Source: Purpureocillium takamizusanense
Taxonomy: Eukaryota > Ascomycota > Sordariomycetes > Hypocreales > Ophiocordycipitaceae
DNA length: 64,000 nt
NCBI RefSeq assembly: GCF_022605165.1
Contig: NC_063075.1
Span: 124,001 to 188,000, forward strand
Direction: 5' to 3'
The notes below the pieces were generated by a model, which was not told where the DNA came from, searched no databases, and saw nothing but the letters and a program-made list of their open reading frames with translations. Positions 45,242-57,608 of this stretch are shown here, in pieces (positions within the stretch are counted from its first letter, which is position 1; each line of letters starts with the position of its first letter). A program made the translations under genes and the position numbers.

Positions 45242-47036
45242 ATGCATTTCACAGGCTCTCTCTCGGTTATGTTGGCCTCGGCCACGGCCTGCCACGCGGC
45301 ATTCCGCCCGGGGTGTGAGGACGCCTCATGGGACGCGGACACGGACTATTTTCTGGACAAGTACGACCCCAAGGATGAGACCCTCCCCATCGCCCCGACG
45401 TACAACAAGACGTTCGTGGCCATCAGGAATCGACAGCGGAGGCACGTGGTGCTGCACTGCACCAACGAGCCTCCGCCACGATCCATCGTGGGTGAGGAAG
45501 CGTTGATGGTGAAGGTGCCCGTCACGAGCGTGGCGGCGCTTGATGGCTTTAGCCAGACGGTCATAGAGGTAAGGAGTGTAACAGCACACACATCTACACG
45601 TACGTGTGTGGGCGATGCCAGGATGACAAGCTCACCTCGTCACCGCGCAGATGCTCGGACTGTCGTCCACCATCAAGCGCACCGGGGCGTACTCAGACGT
45701 CACCAGCTCCTGCATCCGCGGCAACATGATGAACAACGTGACGTACGACGACGACAACTGGGACAAGGCCGACCCGGTCAACGTGACGTTTTACGGCGAC
45801 TGGACGCGACAAGACAAAAAGAGCGTCCTCATCTACAACAACGGCATGTACCCGCCCCTCTCCCAGCTCGCGTACATCAAGTTCATCGGCATGTTCTACG
45901 GCGCGGAACAGGTCGCGAACCGGGTATACGACGAGATCGCGGACAGCTATCGCTGTGCGGCCGCCCAAGTGCAGCAGGCCTTTATGACGGGCGGCGACGA
46001 CGACGTGCCCTCCGGGGCGTTCATCTCGCCCGTGCAGAAGAGCGGCGAGGGCGACGACTTGACCGTGTTCCAGAGCGAGTGGTGGTCCTCCCTGCTATCG
46101 GACGCCGGCTCCAAGCTCGTCAACGTCTCCGCCGACGGCGACACCGCAAACAAGCGCTTCGGGCCCAAGTCGGTCAACGTCCAGGCCCATAGCGACGCGA
46201 GCGCCTTCGCGAAGCAGACGTGGGCCATCATCGACACCACGCAGTACGACCAGCTGCCGGGCAAGCGCGCACCCGCGCAGTCGCCGTCGAGCGACCGCGT
46301 CGACGCGAAGAGCTATTCGCAACGCTCTGGTGCCGCGCCAAACGCGTATGCCGTCAAGAACAACAACGTCTACTTGGTGGACAAGGCTGAAAACAGGAAT
46401 CTGCGTCACAGTTAGTTTCTCCCCTCCCCCTCCCCCTCCCCCTATCCTTGAACACGAGCAACACGTGCTTCTAGAATAGAATAGTAGAAGCTAACGAGCT
46501 GCCGCGCCGCCGCAGACTTCTTCGATCGGGGCTCTGCCCGACCGGACCTAGCGCTGCGCGATGTCATCTCCATCGTGGCACCCAAGCTGCTCGCGTCGGG
46601 CTACACGACGTCGTTCCTCCGCAGCGTGACGAGCCCGGGGGACAAGACGGCGCTGATCCGGAAGCCAGACGCCTGCCCGGCGCGGGGCGGGGAGGTGGAG
46701 GCGCTGCAGCTGGTCCCTTGCGACGCGCCCTCGTGGGTGAAGGGGTACAAGGCGTCGGGGCTCACGGCCAACGCGTACGACCGGCCTGCGGACTCGTCGG
46801 TCAAGTCTCTAGCGGCGGGAGGGGGCGGCGGTGGGTTGACGGGCGGGCAGAAGGCTGGGATCGCGGTCGGGACGGTCTGTGGAGTGGGATTGGTGGTGGC
46901 AGGGGCGGTGCTCGCTGTGGTGTTGGTGAGGAAGCGGCGCAGCAGCAGCAGTAGAGAGGAGGAGGAGGAGCTGCGGAAGAAGCGCGAGATGGAGCAAGTC
47001 GAGAAGGGGTCCACTAACAGCCGGTCGACGAGGTAG
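45242..47036 (+). CDS. Membrane-anchored periplasmic-binding-protein-like protein
   Basis: Three exons, 45242-45568, 45651-46410 and 46516-47036, give 535 residues. The signal peptide is MHFTGSLSVMLASATACHAA. The N-terminal lobe has VKVPVTSVAALDGFSQTVIE, MLGLSSTIKRTGAYSDVTSS; the second lobe has KKSVLIYNNGMYPPLSQLAY, IKFIGMFYGAEQVANRVYDE and FQSEWWSSLLSDAGSKLVNV. This order resembles the TroA-like two-lobed binding fold of bacterial metal or cobalamin receptors, a group that fungal annotations call periplasmic binding proteins. A Gly-rich linker precedes one TM segment (AGIAVGTVCGVGLVVAGAVL), then a KRR stop-transfer and a charged cytosolic tail. It is therefore a type I plasma-membrane protein with an exposed binding domain. 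The ligand is unknown. The second intron contains a CCCCCT minisatellite. Confidence 0.7.
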
Positions 47037-48088
47037 CGACGGCTGCTGGTGATGAACCAGCGATCGCCTACAAGAGCCTGAGCTGCAGGGCGATAGGCGA
47101 CGTAGGTGCATTCATCTGTGGCTAGCCGTGACCACTAGAGGTGGTTATTACGTACCTGTGGCGATCTGCACTCTAGCCTCCTCGTGGAAGCTTAGCTAGA
47201 AGGCGAGCTTAATTACCTTACTTGGTACCTTAATGGATCGCCCGCTAAAGAGCCCGCTAGTGATGCTTAGATGCTGCCGTCGGGTAATTTAGTACCTCAC
47301 CTTGCTCACCTGATGCTGGGCTACCCCAGGCGAACCGCGCCTGGAAAGGTCGTTGAGAGTCCCCCAACGCTGCTGGATGACTGGCCTCAAAACGTCCCTC
47401 ATACATGCCATACCAACTTGTTGCATCGTCTGCATCCATTAGCACTTGCATCTTTGAGCCAGTTTTGGATCGTGCCTCAATACCGTCAACGGAGCACCCG
47501 CGCGTGTTCCCTCCTAGTTCCTCGCTCGCCTCCGCGGCAGTCGAACCTGCAGTGCCCGATGGGGCGTGTCCATAAACCGATCCAGTGCCGCTACTTAACG
47601 TACCACGCGGCAGTACTAGCGCATCCGCCGGAACCGTACGTTTGGCTTTCATCATCCTCCGTTTGACTCGCGGTACCGAGGTATCCGACCCCCGCGCATG
47701 TACAACTTGGAGCACCCCGATCCTTGAAACGACGTCGTCCAAGATCCTGCGGGCGGCCCGTCTTCTCGTCGACGCTCAAGTCATTCCGCCGGAGAATAGA
47801 CTGCGATCGCACCTGGACTGGACGTGTCACGGCGGCGTTCGCCCGCGCATACGCACCAAAAAATTGGGGCGGGGGTGTCCGCTATAGTCTGAGCTATGCA
47901 CGACTTGGTGACTTTCTATTGAAACGCGGGGGTCAAGGAAACAACTCCCCAAGATAAGCAACGGAAGGTCGTAGCAAGTACGCGGCGTTCCGGTTCTATA
48001 TTTGGCCTACCTAGTACATCTAATTGTTCTTGCTTTCCGCCTTTTACAAAGGATTTGCGGCACAGCCATTTGGGACGTTGCCGCCTCG
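47037..48088. other. Intergenic region
   Basis: It lies between two 3' ends. The first 250 bp are AT-richer. The open frames are short and overlapping, and no gene is supported. Confidence 0.45.
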
Positions 48089-49156
48089 TCAATTTGGTCC
48101 AAGCCCAGGCCCAGTAAGAGGGCGCCGTTTTCTACCTGGCACCGCTGCGTTATAGAGCGGCGAGGTAACTGCCCAGAAAATAATGTCCACCTGGAGGTAG
48201 TCCCTAGCAAATTGGATAAACTCATCCTTGGTGAAGGTAGAGTTCGTCTGTGGGTTGATATAGTCTTTGTAGTCGGGTTCCTGAACCGAGGTTATCCGGA
48301 TAGGAACCTTGTTCTTGTACTGGCTGTACAACGGATAAGAGTTTGTCATGTATGGACAGTTCCAGGGTATGTTGTCGGGGCCTCCGAAACCAATGCCGTG
48401 CTCTGCGTAAAAGGCGAAGGAGTCGTTCATGACGGCATCGTTGGAGTACAGTTCCCCGGGCCAGAAGTTGACGAACTGAACCACATGGGACGAGCTGAAT
48501 GCTCGTCTTGCGTGCAGTATATTTTCCTGTTCGGCGTCGTACCAAGCCTTGGGGCTGAAGGCCGACGCTTTTGCCACCGCTGGACTGAGCTGTACGGATG
48601 TCTCGTCCAGGTTGATGCCGTAGATTCGACCGTCGAATCGTTCCGCGAGCTTTGTCAGGAGCAGCTGAAATCGGGCACGAACGTGCGCATTCCACTGCAT
48701 GGCCACCCAGCCGCCCGGCTCGCCCGGTCGGCCCAATGCCATGACGCTTCCATTGTTGTACATGGATTGATTGAGATAGCCCGGGGTTGGGTTGCGAGAA
48801 CGATTGTAGCTCTGGAAAAGGAGCCAGATCCAAAGGTTCTTTCCCAAGGATTCAACTCTGCTTAGGTCCGCTTCAATCTGAGAGAAGTTGTATTGTCCCT
48901 CTGTTGGTTCAAGCTGCTTCCAGTTGTAGATGATCTGTGCTCCTGGCGTATCAGGTCGTCGCAAGATTGTCAGTGCATCCGAGTTGAGCTCACTGCTGTA
49001 AAGCCAATTCGCTGGGGCCGTATTATTACTGGTTTGGTTCAGTGCACAGCGACAGCTATTGGGCGGCTGCCATTGGAAGTCGCATTGAGCCGGGCTTTGG
49101 CCCGTTGCAACGAGGGAGATTGCGGACAAAAGGAGAAAGTAAAGTGGTAGAGCCAT
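48089..49156 (-). CDS. Secreted glycoside-hydrolase-like protein
   Basis: A single open frame of 355 residues. The signal peptide is MALPLYFLLLSAISLVATG. The body looks like a (beta/alpha)8 barrel of the glycosidase type: YNWKQLEPTEGQYNFSQIEA, DLSRVESLGKNLWIWLLF, RFDGRIYGINLDETSVQL (strand-end acidic residues DE), HVVQFVNFWPGEL and FAFYAEHGIGFGGPDNIPWN, then QVDIIFWAVTSPLYN. Eight or more N-glycosylation sequons (for example NQTSNNT, NRS, NQS, NDS, NST) agree with secretion. The Glu residues in QLEPTEG or LDET are candidate catalytic acids. No GH family number is assigned. The last 18 residues (PGRKRRPLTGPGLGPN and neighbours) look unlike the rest, so a 3' intron may have been missed. The divergent Zn2Cys6 gene begins 1 kb away. 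Confidence 0.65.
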   Translation of the reverse strand: MALPLYFLLLSAISLVATGQSPAQCDFQWQPPNSCRCALNQTSNNTAPANWLYSSELNSDALTILRRPDTPGAQIIYNWKQLEPTEGQYNFSQIEADLSRVESLGKNLWIWLLFQSYNRSRNPTPGYLNQSMYNNGSVMALGRPGEPGGWVAMQWNAHVRARFQLLLTKLAERFDGRIYGINLDETSVQLSPAVAKASAFSPKAWYDAEQENILHARRAFSSSHVVQFVNFWPGELYSNDAVMNDSFAFYAEHGIGFGGPDNIPWNCPYMTNSYPLYSQYKNKVPIRITSVQEPDYKDYINPQTNSTFTKDEFIQFARDYLQVDIIFWAVTSPLYNAAVPGRKRRPLTGPGLGPN

Positions 49157-50204
49157 GACGTTAGTAGTAGCATACCAGCAAATAGCACATGGAACGCAGG
49201 CGTTGGCAAAGGCCTACTTACTGGAGGATTTTATACTTGTTGCTCTGTGTTAGTTGGCTGGTGGCCAGCGAACCGGTCACCTCGTGTTGTCTAGCCAAGC
49301 GATACGATACCTCGTCGTCTGGCTTTGATGCTGTTTTGCTCGCGCCTACGGACCTTCCGCCGCCCGACGCGTCGTCTCTTGCGGCCAAGTCCCGCGCCAA
49401 CGACTGTCAGGAACCAAGGGCAACGGGAAATGTCTGGCCCAATGGATTTCGTATCGGCTGTCGCTAACGGTGCCCGCGCCGCAGTCTACACGCGGGGCCG
49501 TCATGCGAACGCGTCTCATTGCTTGATTATTATCCCTTTAATAGTCGTAAGGCCACACTCTCAAGTAAATTGCAGGGTTCATGATGAGCCATGGAAGCGA
49601 CGCTGAAAGAGGGTAGGTACCTCCTTCGCCGTATAAGAGCAGGCTTTAGGGAAAGTACTGTCGATCCATCTCATATCCTTGACTGTTAGTACTTTTTGCC
49701 GCATAAAACTGCGCAAGATCGGGGGCAGTGCAAGGTAGCGAGCAACAGTAGAGCAAGCAACCTAGAGGTGGCCTTGCGACTGTCAAAGGGATGGGGATCC
49801 TTCCTAGTCTGCGGAGTAGTTACGGCAGCCCAGAAGCGTACAAATTTAGGTGACTGGGGTCCGAGACAAACCCCTATAGTACCTCAACCACTATACCTAA
49901 GCTTATTGGCGAGACATGTGGGTTGCTGGTGCCGGCACTGGGACAAGCCTGCACGGAATGTGGAGGGGGGACATAACTTAGTTTTGCGCCAGTGCGCCCT
50001 GGCGGCCTCCGTTACTAGCTAGACCGGACCCTTCCGCTGTGGTCTAGGTGGTCTGCTCACTCAACTCAGCACAGCCATAGGCGGCGGCCATTAGTCAGTT
50101 GGTTGCATTGAAAGCAGCGTCTCGTTCTATAGCGTCTGTCGTGCCCCTACTATAGCAAGCAAATATTCATTGACACATCCCAGACTACCTTCAGACGAAA
50201 CGAC
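49157..50204. other. Divergent promoter region
   Basis: It separates the starts of the secreted glycosidase-like gene and the second regulator gene. No coding region is supported. Confidence 0.5.
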
Positions 50205-52996
50205 ATGATGCCCGCGCGAGGTCCGCCGCCCCTGCCCCGGCGCCTCCCCACTAGAGTCACCACGGCCTGCCAGCGATGCCGCCGTAACAAGTCACGCGTG
50301 AGTCTCCTTCTCCAATCCTGGCTGGCGGGGCAATTCGACAACTGACATGTTGGACTTGTTGCCGGCTGCTGCAGTGCGACGCGTACCGCCCGTGCTCTCT
50401 CTGTCTCCGCGCGGACGTGGACTGCCAGCCTGCCCATCAGGAGGGGCAAGGGATACCTGAAGCTGCTGCTGCTGCTGGTTCTCCCGCCAAGCAGACGTCC
50501 CCGCGAGGGAGAAAACGGAGGTATGTGATAAGCTCGACACAGCACATGAATGTGGAGGAGTGTTGGAAAGCCCCGGCTAATGGTGAGATGCTTCTGTTGC
50601 TCTCTTCAGACGGCCCCGGCGCCAAGCCGTCACCACTGTTGTGCCCCCATCGCCACCCCAACAGACAAGCCAGCCTCACCATCATGTCAGGCGAACTGCC
50701 AGGCAGGCTCATCAGAACCGAGAGGCAGACGTCGTGACACCCGCCTCGGGTGAAGATCGCGGCCCACAGCTTGCCGTCGACTATGGCGAGTCCGAGTCGG
50801 CAATGGGCATTGCCAGAAAGGTGAGCAGCCACAGCCTCGGTATCGGACTCATCACTGACGATGCTCTGCGCGGCGCACCATCAGATGTGCAAGCTTGGCA
50901 GCGAACACATGAATACGTATGCTACGTCGGCCATTCCAGACGGTGAACATCCTTCCCCGCCGTCGAGGAGCGACGGAGCGCATGCTCGCATCCCCATATC
51001 AACCCTGGTCGGCGGTCGATTCCCAGACCAGCAGATCATTCATTCCCTGGTGGAAGAGTACTTTGAAACCGTCCACTGGTTCTCTCTGGTCGTATGCGAG
51101 CGCCGTTTTCGGCGTAGCCTCTCTTCCGTGAACGACGGCTACGCGAACCCGTCAGACGCCCCGTTTCTTACCCTTCTCTCCATCATCCTGGCCATGGCCG
51201 CTTGGTATCGATCCAAGCGCGCGGGTGTGGCAAACTGCCAAGAGTGGCAGCAATGGACCAAGGACCTACTCCATATTGTGGAGACGCGAATGGTCTACAT
51301 CATGGATGACCGGTCCATCGCAGCGGTGCAGACGTGCATCCTGCTGGGGTCGCACCTCGTCTACCATGGGCGGCCCAACCTCGCGTTTGCTCTCTTGGGC
51401 GCCGCCATCAAGATCTCCCATGCCCTGGGCCTCCACCGCCATATTGCTCAGGGCGATGCCGAGGACATTGAAGAACGGAAGAGGGTTTGGTGGACGGTGT
51501 ACACATGGGACCGGTGCGTGCTCTGACACTCCTCAGGCAACACCCGCCGCGGCTCTCTGGTATTGACGCGTTTAGGTTTGCGTCCATCTGCTACGGTCGA
51601 CCCATGACCATCAACGACGAAGACTGCGACGTGGAAATGCCCACCGAGTTCGCCGAGTACCCGTACTTTATGCAAGAGTCCATGGATCAGCACCGCCGGG
51701 ACCGGGGCATCGTGTACTCGCGCTACCAGACGGAGCTCAGCACGCTCTACCGCATTGCGTCGCCAGCGTTGCGACAAATCTTTGGCTTTCTCTCGCCAAG
51801 ACTTTCGAAGCAGCGGTTCGAAACCGAATACGCGTCCCTTGCCAGTGAGGTAACAGCGAAGCTGTTTGCGTGGCGGGACCAGCTACCTCCACAGCTGGTT
51901 CTCGATCTGGACCGAGACTACCGCCCCGAGAACAGCGATACGCAACTAAGAGCGCATTTGCTGCAGTCACTCTCGCTGCAGCTGACGTTTGACAACCTCT
52001 TGATCGTTCTCTATCGGCCGTTTCTGGCTAGACAGGTCGACCACCTGTCGATGGAGTCTGCAAATCTACACGATAGCCCATTGCAACATGCGCTTCTGAG
52101 CCGAAACTCCCCAGAGCCATGTGCAAGCGACAGTGTCAGTCCACACGCCAGCGGAAACGACCAGATCGTGAACCATGCCATTGGCCGTTCCGAGTACTGG
52201 CTAAACGCAGCGATGGGGACCACGCGCATTACGGAGCTTCCCAACCTTGCAGGGCTCGCCAAAGACAGCCACCTGATCACCTTCATGGCCATCAACGTCT
52301 TTCATGCGGGAATTGTGCTGATTCTGCTTGCGTTGTCCGACCCCTTGTCCGATCGGGCTCAACGACTAAAACGGATCGTGTCCCGCGTGCTTCACTTGCA
52401 GCAGGAAATGGGTGAGCAGTCGGCTCTCTCGCGGCAAAGCGGCATGGTCTTGCAGAACCTCGTGGCCTTGCTCGTGAAGCGAGAGGGCGATGCCATGCTC
52501 GGACGTCTCGCGCCCGCAACGGCACAGGGTAGAGATGGCCGCGGCGGCCTCGCGCGGCACGAACAGATGGCTACATCTGCACCGACGTTGAGCACCGCTC
52601 ATCCTCGACCCGATGAAGCACAAGACCCCGGATCTGGTTTCTTTTCCCCAGTGGATGGGCAAGTGTGGCCAAACGTCGGTGTGGCGCAGCGTCTCAATGA
52701 GAGCCTCGCATCCGTACAGCACGGTATGTTCAAAAATATCCATGAGGTTGTCATGACGAGTGCTAACAGGCGGGATTTGCCTACCAGCGTTTCCGACAAC
52801 GCAAGAACCACCAATACCGGGCGCCATGCCCTCAGCCCACGGCAACATGGCCATGTTTGGGGAAGACACAGCAATGCACGGCGGGCTTGGAGGCGAATAT
52901 ACGGCCCCTGTAGAAGGCCACGAGACAGAAAACTTGAGCAACGAGTTTTTCTGGCTCTGGGACGTCAACTGGGGCGGTGGTTACCCGCAAACATAG
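50205..52996 (+). CDS. Zn2Cys6 transcription factor next to a sugar transporter
   Basis: Six exons, 50205-50297, 50375-50520, 50610-50820, 50885-51513, 51576-52723 and 52788-52996, give about 811 residues. The cluster ACQRCRRNKSR/CDAYRPCSL/CLRADVDC is split by intron 1 and fits C-x2-C-x6-C-x5-C-x2-C-x6-C. A Pro/Gln/His-rich linker follows. The fungal_trans domain spans about residues 210-480, with FPDQQIIHSLVEEYFETVHW, AAIKISHALGLHRHI, KRVWWTVYTWDRFASICYGR and QLTFDNLLIVLYRPFLARQ. The C-terminus is acidic and aromatic (ENLSNEFFWLWDVNWGGG), a likely activation end. The last exon could start 18 bases earlier (52770) without changing the frame. By position it may regulate the sugar transporter at 53640 and the divergent secreted protein. 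Confidence 0.87.
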
Positions 52997-53639
52997 CCCG
53001 AGAGAGGCGTTGAAGATTGGCCGGCGTTTCCAGCAAGCAAACCTGCGAGGTTCCACCATCAACCACCTGGCCACGGGGAAATGAAGTAAAAGATTGACAA
53101 GTCGGATGATGCAGTGTCCCCGCAGCTCTTCCCTCGCTTCGCGAGCTCGTGCGTCAGTTCTACGTCGCAGCTGAGGGACGCTCTGTTGAGCGGCTCCGCC
53201 GGAACCGTGTGCTCCGCCGGATGGCCGGTGGGCCAAACAAGGTAAAGATGGCGGCCGGGATCCACCCTCGACGAGGCAGTGAGACACTACTCCATCGTGT
53301 ATGTGTCCGTCATAGCCTCCGCCGGCCTGCGGCTATGGAAGAGCGAGGTTGAGCGGCATGTTCGAGTCATGGAGCCTTTCGCGGCCAAGGCCGGATCTTG
53401 ACGAGAGTGGAAGCTAGTGATGTGCGTCCTCCAGGTTTGGCACGCGACGACAACGCGGGGAGGAACCCACCGGGGCCCGAGGATTCGGGGTCTTGGATGA
53501 AGAGTGTCTATATAATCCGGGGCCCCAGAATCTAATATAGGAGCTGCCCCGTACCGCCATCTGGCCTTGAAGGATTCTCTTTCCGGAGCGAAGACTGAAC
53601 CTGACTCAACAACCCCTTGATCGATCTCAGTTCCCATCC
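52997..53639. other. Intergenic region and transporter promoter
   Basis: It lies between the stop of the regulator and the start of the sugar transporter. TATATAA lies near 53510, about 130 bp before the transporter ATG. No coding region is supported. Confidence 0.5.
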
Positions 53640-55423
53640 ATGGAGAAGCCAGCACCCCCAGAGTGCATGGAGCGCGTCACCCCAAATGGTGCGCAAGCTG
53701 CGTCTCTCGCGGTCAAGACGTCCTGGCTTGAGCGCAAGTTGAAGCCGACACGTATCCGCCACCGATATCCGTTCAAGGGGGCGCCTCTGTTATGGATGAC
53801 CTGTGCATTCGGAAGCCTTGGAGATGCTCTTTTCGGATACGATCAAGGTGCGTAACCCCTCGTTCCTCCTCCATAGGCCGATCTGCCTTGGTCGCCGGTG
53901 CTGATCTCGCATGCCAGGAATCGTCGCCGGCCTGCTGGTGAACCCCGTGTTTCTGGCGCGTTTCTTTCGCGACTACGGCGGCGCCGACGGGACCAGCGAC
54001 AACATCGACCCGTCCATCACCGGCATCCTCGTGGCCTGCCTGCAAGTGTCGGCCGCCGTCGGGGCGCTCATCGCCGGACCATTCGGCGACATGGTTGGAA
54101 GGAAAAAGTCGGTCCGCGTCGGCGGCTTCATCTACTTTGCGACCGCCTTCGTGCAGGCCTTTGCCCCCGACTTCAAAACCTTCGTTGCCGGGCGCACCGT
54201 CCAGGGCCTGGGCGTCGGCTTCCTGTCCATGACCGTGCCCGTCATCCAGACGGAGATTGCAGCGCCGCATCGCCGCGGCCTCATGGTGGGCATCGAGTAC
54301 ACGTTCCTCATCGGCGGCTACGCCATGTCGACGTGGGTCGACTTTGGCTTCCACCACCTGATCCCGCAGAGCGAGTCGTGGCAGGGCCCGTACTTTATAC
54401 AGATGGGGCTCGCCTTCATCCTCGTGGCCATGTCCTTTGTCTTGCCCGAGACGCCGCGCTGGCTCGCCTCCAACGGCTTCCCCAAGGAGTGCCTGCAGAC
54501 CATCGCCGACCTGCACACGCCCGACGGCGACACGCAGTGCCCCGAGGTGCAGCAGGTCATGCTGGAAATCGCCGAAGCCGCGCGCTACGAGGCCACGCTC
54601 GGTCAGTCGTCGTGGGGAGAGATGTTTACGCGCTATCGGAAGCGCACCTTGGTCGGCATCTCGGTCCAGATGTTTGCCCAGCTCAACGGCATCAACGTCA
54701 TCTCGTTCTATCTCCCCACCACGTTGGCCAAGGCGGGCTTCACGCAGGAAAAGTCGCTGCTGTACACGGCTGCCAACTCTCTGCCATACGTTGCCGCCAC
54801 CGTACTTGCCTGGTGGCTGGCCGATGCGTGGGGTCGGCGTCCTTTGCTGCTCCTCGGTGGTACGCTTTCCGCCCCCCCCCCCTCCCTTCCACCAGATCTA
54901 CTTTCTGTATCACTCGCGAGCGTCTTGCTGACACGACACGTCTGTAGGCGTCCTCATGGCCATCGCGCTATGCATGGTCTGCGCCTTCACCGAGGCCAAG
55001 TTCCACGACCCCAACGTGCGGGCGCACCTCATCTACGCCTTTGTCGTCATCTACAACACCATCTACGGCTTCACCTGGGGCCCGATCCCGTGGCTGCTGC
55101 CCGCCGAGATCTTTCCGCTCCGGGCGCGCAGCAAAGGCGTGGCGCTCGCCACGTGCTCCAACTGGCTCTTCAACGTCGTCATCGGCATGTCGGCGCCCGA
55201 CGCGTTTGCGGGCATCGGCGGGTACTACTACCTCATCATCGCCGGCTTCTGCCTCACGTCGGTGGCGCTGACGTACTTTTACTTTGTGGAGACGGCGAAC
55301 CATACGCTCGAGGAGGTGGCGCTGGCGTTTGGTGATAAGGCGTTTGCGGCGGACGACGTGGTGATTATGGCTACGGCGGGGCTGCATCGCGACCGCGGCG
55401 TCGTGTCGTCGCCGGCAGTGTGA
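53640..55423 (+). CDS. MFS sugar transporter
   Basis: Three exons, 53640-53847, 53918-54859 and 54948-55423, give 541 residues, a normal length. It has the sugar-porter signatures: ALFGYDQGIVAGLL at TM1, GPFGDMVGRKKSVRVGG (D-R/K-x-GRR loop), FVAGRTVQGLGVGFLSMTVP, PETPRWLASNGFPKECLQ, VQMFAQLNGINVISFYLP (QxxGxNxxxxY), ADAWGRRPLLLLG, and GPIPWLLPAEIFPLRARSKG with FVETANHTLEEV at the end. It probably imports a hexose, disaccharide or related polyol by proton symport in the plasma membrane. All twelve membrane segments seem present. It follows a Zn2Cys6 regulator gene on the same strand, 643 bp downstream, which suggests substrate-specific control. Confidence 0.92.
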
Positions 55424-55576
55424 AGTGTATAAGTGAATTATAGTGCTATTCGTAAAGGAAGAAAACTCTTAGCATAGCATAAAGTCTTCTATTTTTCTCA
55501 AGAATATAAGGAAAAGAGAATATAAGTGAGCTATAATTTATATTAACATCTTGATTATAAGTCTTCAGCTCAGTCC

Positions 55577-56994
55577 CTAGAACCCATGGTTTTCGAGCCA
55601 CTTTACTAACCTCGCCTCCGTCTCGTCGCGCAGCTCCGCTTTCTTCGCATCATCAAGCTGCTTGAGCATAAACTCGTTGCCCAACCGAAACGGGCACAGC
55701 ATCCCCTGAAACAGCAGCAGGTCGCGAATCTTGTCCGCGCCGCCGAGCATGTCACTCGGACGCGTCACCCGCGCCTCCTGCATCGCGGCGCTGAACGTCT
55801 TGGCCAGTTGCCACTTGTCCTTCTTCTCTTTGGGCTCCTCTGCTATGCCGGCGAAAAAGTCGCCGGAGAGAATAGCCCGCTCGACCTCGTCGTCGTCGTC
55901 TAGGGTGACTTTGCCGCCGAGGTCGCTGAGGCTGGACGTGAACTCGTCAAAGGGATGGGAGACAAAGGACCAGTCAAAGTCGAGGATGGCCGTGATTTTG
56001 TTCGTCGCCTTGTCGAACAGCATGTTGTTCGTGGCTACAAAGAGCATTGGGTCAAATCGTAAGCTTTTTAATTCGATTTGGGCCGTACTCACTAAAGTCT
56101 CCGTGTATCAAGTTCTTGCGGTTTAAGTCCACGCCACGGAGAACCTTCTCAGGTCCGCCGCTGGCGAGAAACTTCTCGATCCTGGCGTCCACGTTGTTCC
56201 TTTTCCAGCCTTGAATGACGGGGCTTTTGGCCGCTTGCTCGAGTTGCTTGCGCAGTCTGAAGACCCTCCAGTGGGCGTATGTCTCGACGGGCTGACATTG
56301 GAACCGAGGTGCTTCCGCGCTCATGATGCGTCCACTAGCGTCAAACGTGAGCCCGCCGAATTTCGTGACGGTCTCTGGCAGCGTCGCTCCCTGAATGGCC
56401 TTGAAAATAGCAGCGACCTGCTTCAGGACCTGTGTCTTGTCATCGGCCTCGAGCGTGGAGAACTCCGCGTCGAGGTCCACGCCGCTCCTCCACTCCAACA
56501 TGATCCACCCAAAGCCCTCCTCATTCTTAACATCATCGTTCGTCGTGGCCGGTGCCCAGGCGTAGACGGCCGGGACGAGCGGCGCGAGCCCGGCCCGCGC
56601 CATGGACTGACGAACGATGTGCTGCGCCGCCACGTCGTTTTGCACGCGGTTGGCGTTGTTGATGCCTTCCGCTGCGAGGTTGCTGAGCTTGACGACCAGG
56701 GTGGACACGCCCCCGGGGGGTGCTGGCGTTGTGCCGGGCTGCGTGCCTGGGAACACGGAAGATGATGCCGGGATGGCTAGTTCTACTCTGTAGAGAAAAC
56801 TGTTGAATGGGTATGCGTACTGAGTGTCGTATGCTATTGTGGATAGGTTGACGGCCTGTAGTCCTTTCGGTGAGTTAAAGCGCTTGCCATATGTACGAAG
56901 CTGGGCTACCCACTTGAAGGTTGAGACTTTGGAGAAGTCGTTTGACCACGGCCATGCGGCGGTCGAATCCGTCTTGGTTGATTCCGGCCGCCAT
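55577..56994 (-). CDS. APH-like phosphotransferase (kinase fold)
   Basis: Three exons, 56994-56914, 56855-56093 and 56034-55577, give 433 residues. The start MAAGINQDGFDRRMAVVKRL is joined by splicing to the glycine-poor ATP-loop strand YPFNSFLYRVELAIP. STLVVKLSNLAAEGINNANR carries the candidate ATP-binding Lys. The catalytic loop LIHGDFTTNNMLFD (HGDxxxxN) is split by intron 2, and ITAILDFDWSFVSHPFDEF supplies the metal-binding Asp. This is the aminoglycoside phosphotransferase/choline-kinase-like superfamily, which is greatly expanded in fungi with substrates mostly unknown. An antibiotic-resistance role should not be assumed. It is cytosolic and lacks a signal peptide. AT-rich sequence lies directly downstream (55430-55560). 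Confidence 0.85.
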
Positions 56995-57406
56995 CTTTTC
57001 GACGTTTTTGCTCGTGAAATTTAATTTGGAGACGGGATGCCAATTAGAGCACGTCAATTCGAGTAGGAATGTTCCGCAATGTTGAAGGGGTGCGTGGGGA
57101 GGTAGCCAAGTTGAGTGCCTCAAAATGCATGTGTGGTGATGATGCTAGAGCCAAGAGACTACTCGGCACACACAAGGGGAGGAATCAAGGGGCTGGTCCC
57201 CTCTGACCAGCGGCCCTGATTCCGGGCGCAGCTGGACCCCAATTGACTCTAGTCCGTACGTAAAACAAACATCTTGTTGCCTAATGGGCTGCTGCCTGGC
57301 ACTTTCCGGCGTGGCACAACCATGCTGGTGGACCAACGGCATCACTAGTTGGAACTATCGCAGCGCCGAGATTTGCATCTTACATGCAGTGACGGCACTC
57401 ACCAAC

Positions 57407-57448
57407 GCACATTAAAGAGTGCATATTAGAGACTGCATATCAAAGACT
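57407..57448. repeat. 14-bp tandem repeat, 3 copies
   Basis: The units start GCACATTAAAGAGT, GCATATTAGAGACT and GCATATCAAAGACT. They are imperfect copies and a fourth begins to decay after 57448. Confidence 0.7.
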
Positions 57449-57608
57449 GCATGGGTCAAAATTCTGGTCGCGGAAGATCCCCGAGCTGCGTCTTCCCGAC
57501 TCCTGCCTCCTAACATGGCCTGTCGAAGGCGCGTCATTCATGCACGATTGTTCTAGTGCTAATACTATGTAAAATACCCGACGCCGTAGGTGACCTAGGG
57601 CGTAGGCG

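Noticed and set aside
55577..56994. Aminoglycoside-resistance interpretation of the APH-like gene
   Set aside because: The APH fold is widespread in fungi with unknown substrates, and nothing in the context points to an antibiotic.
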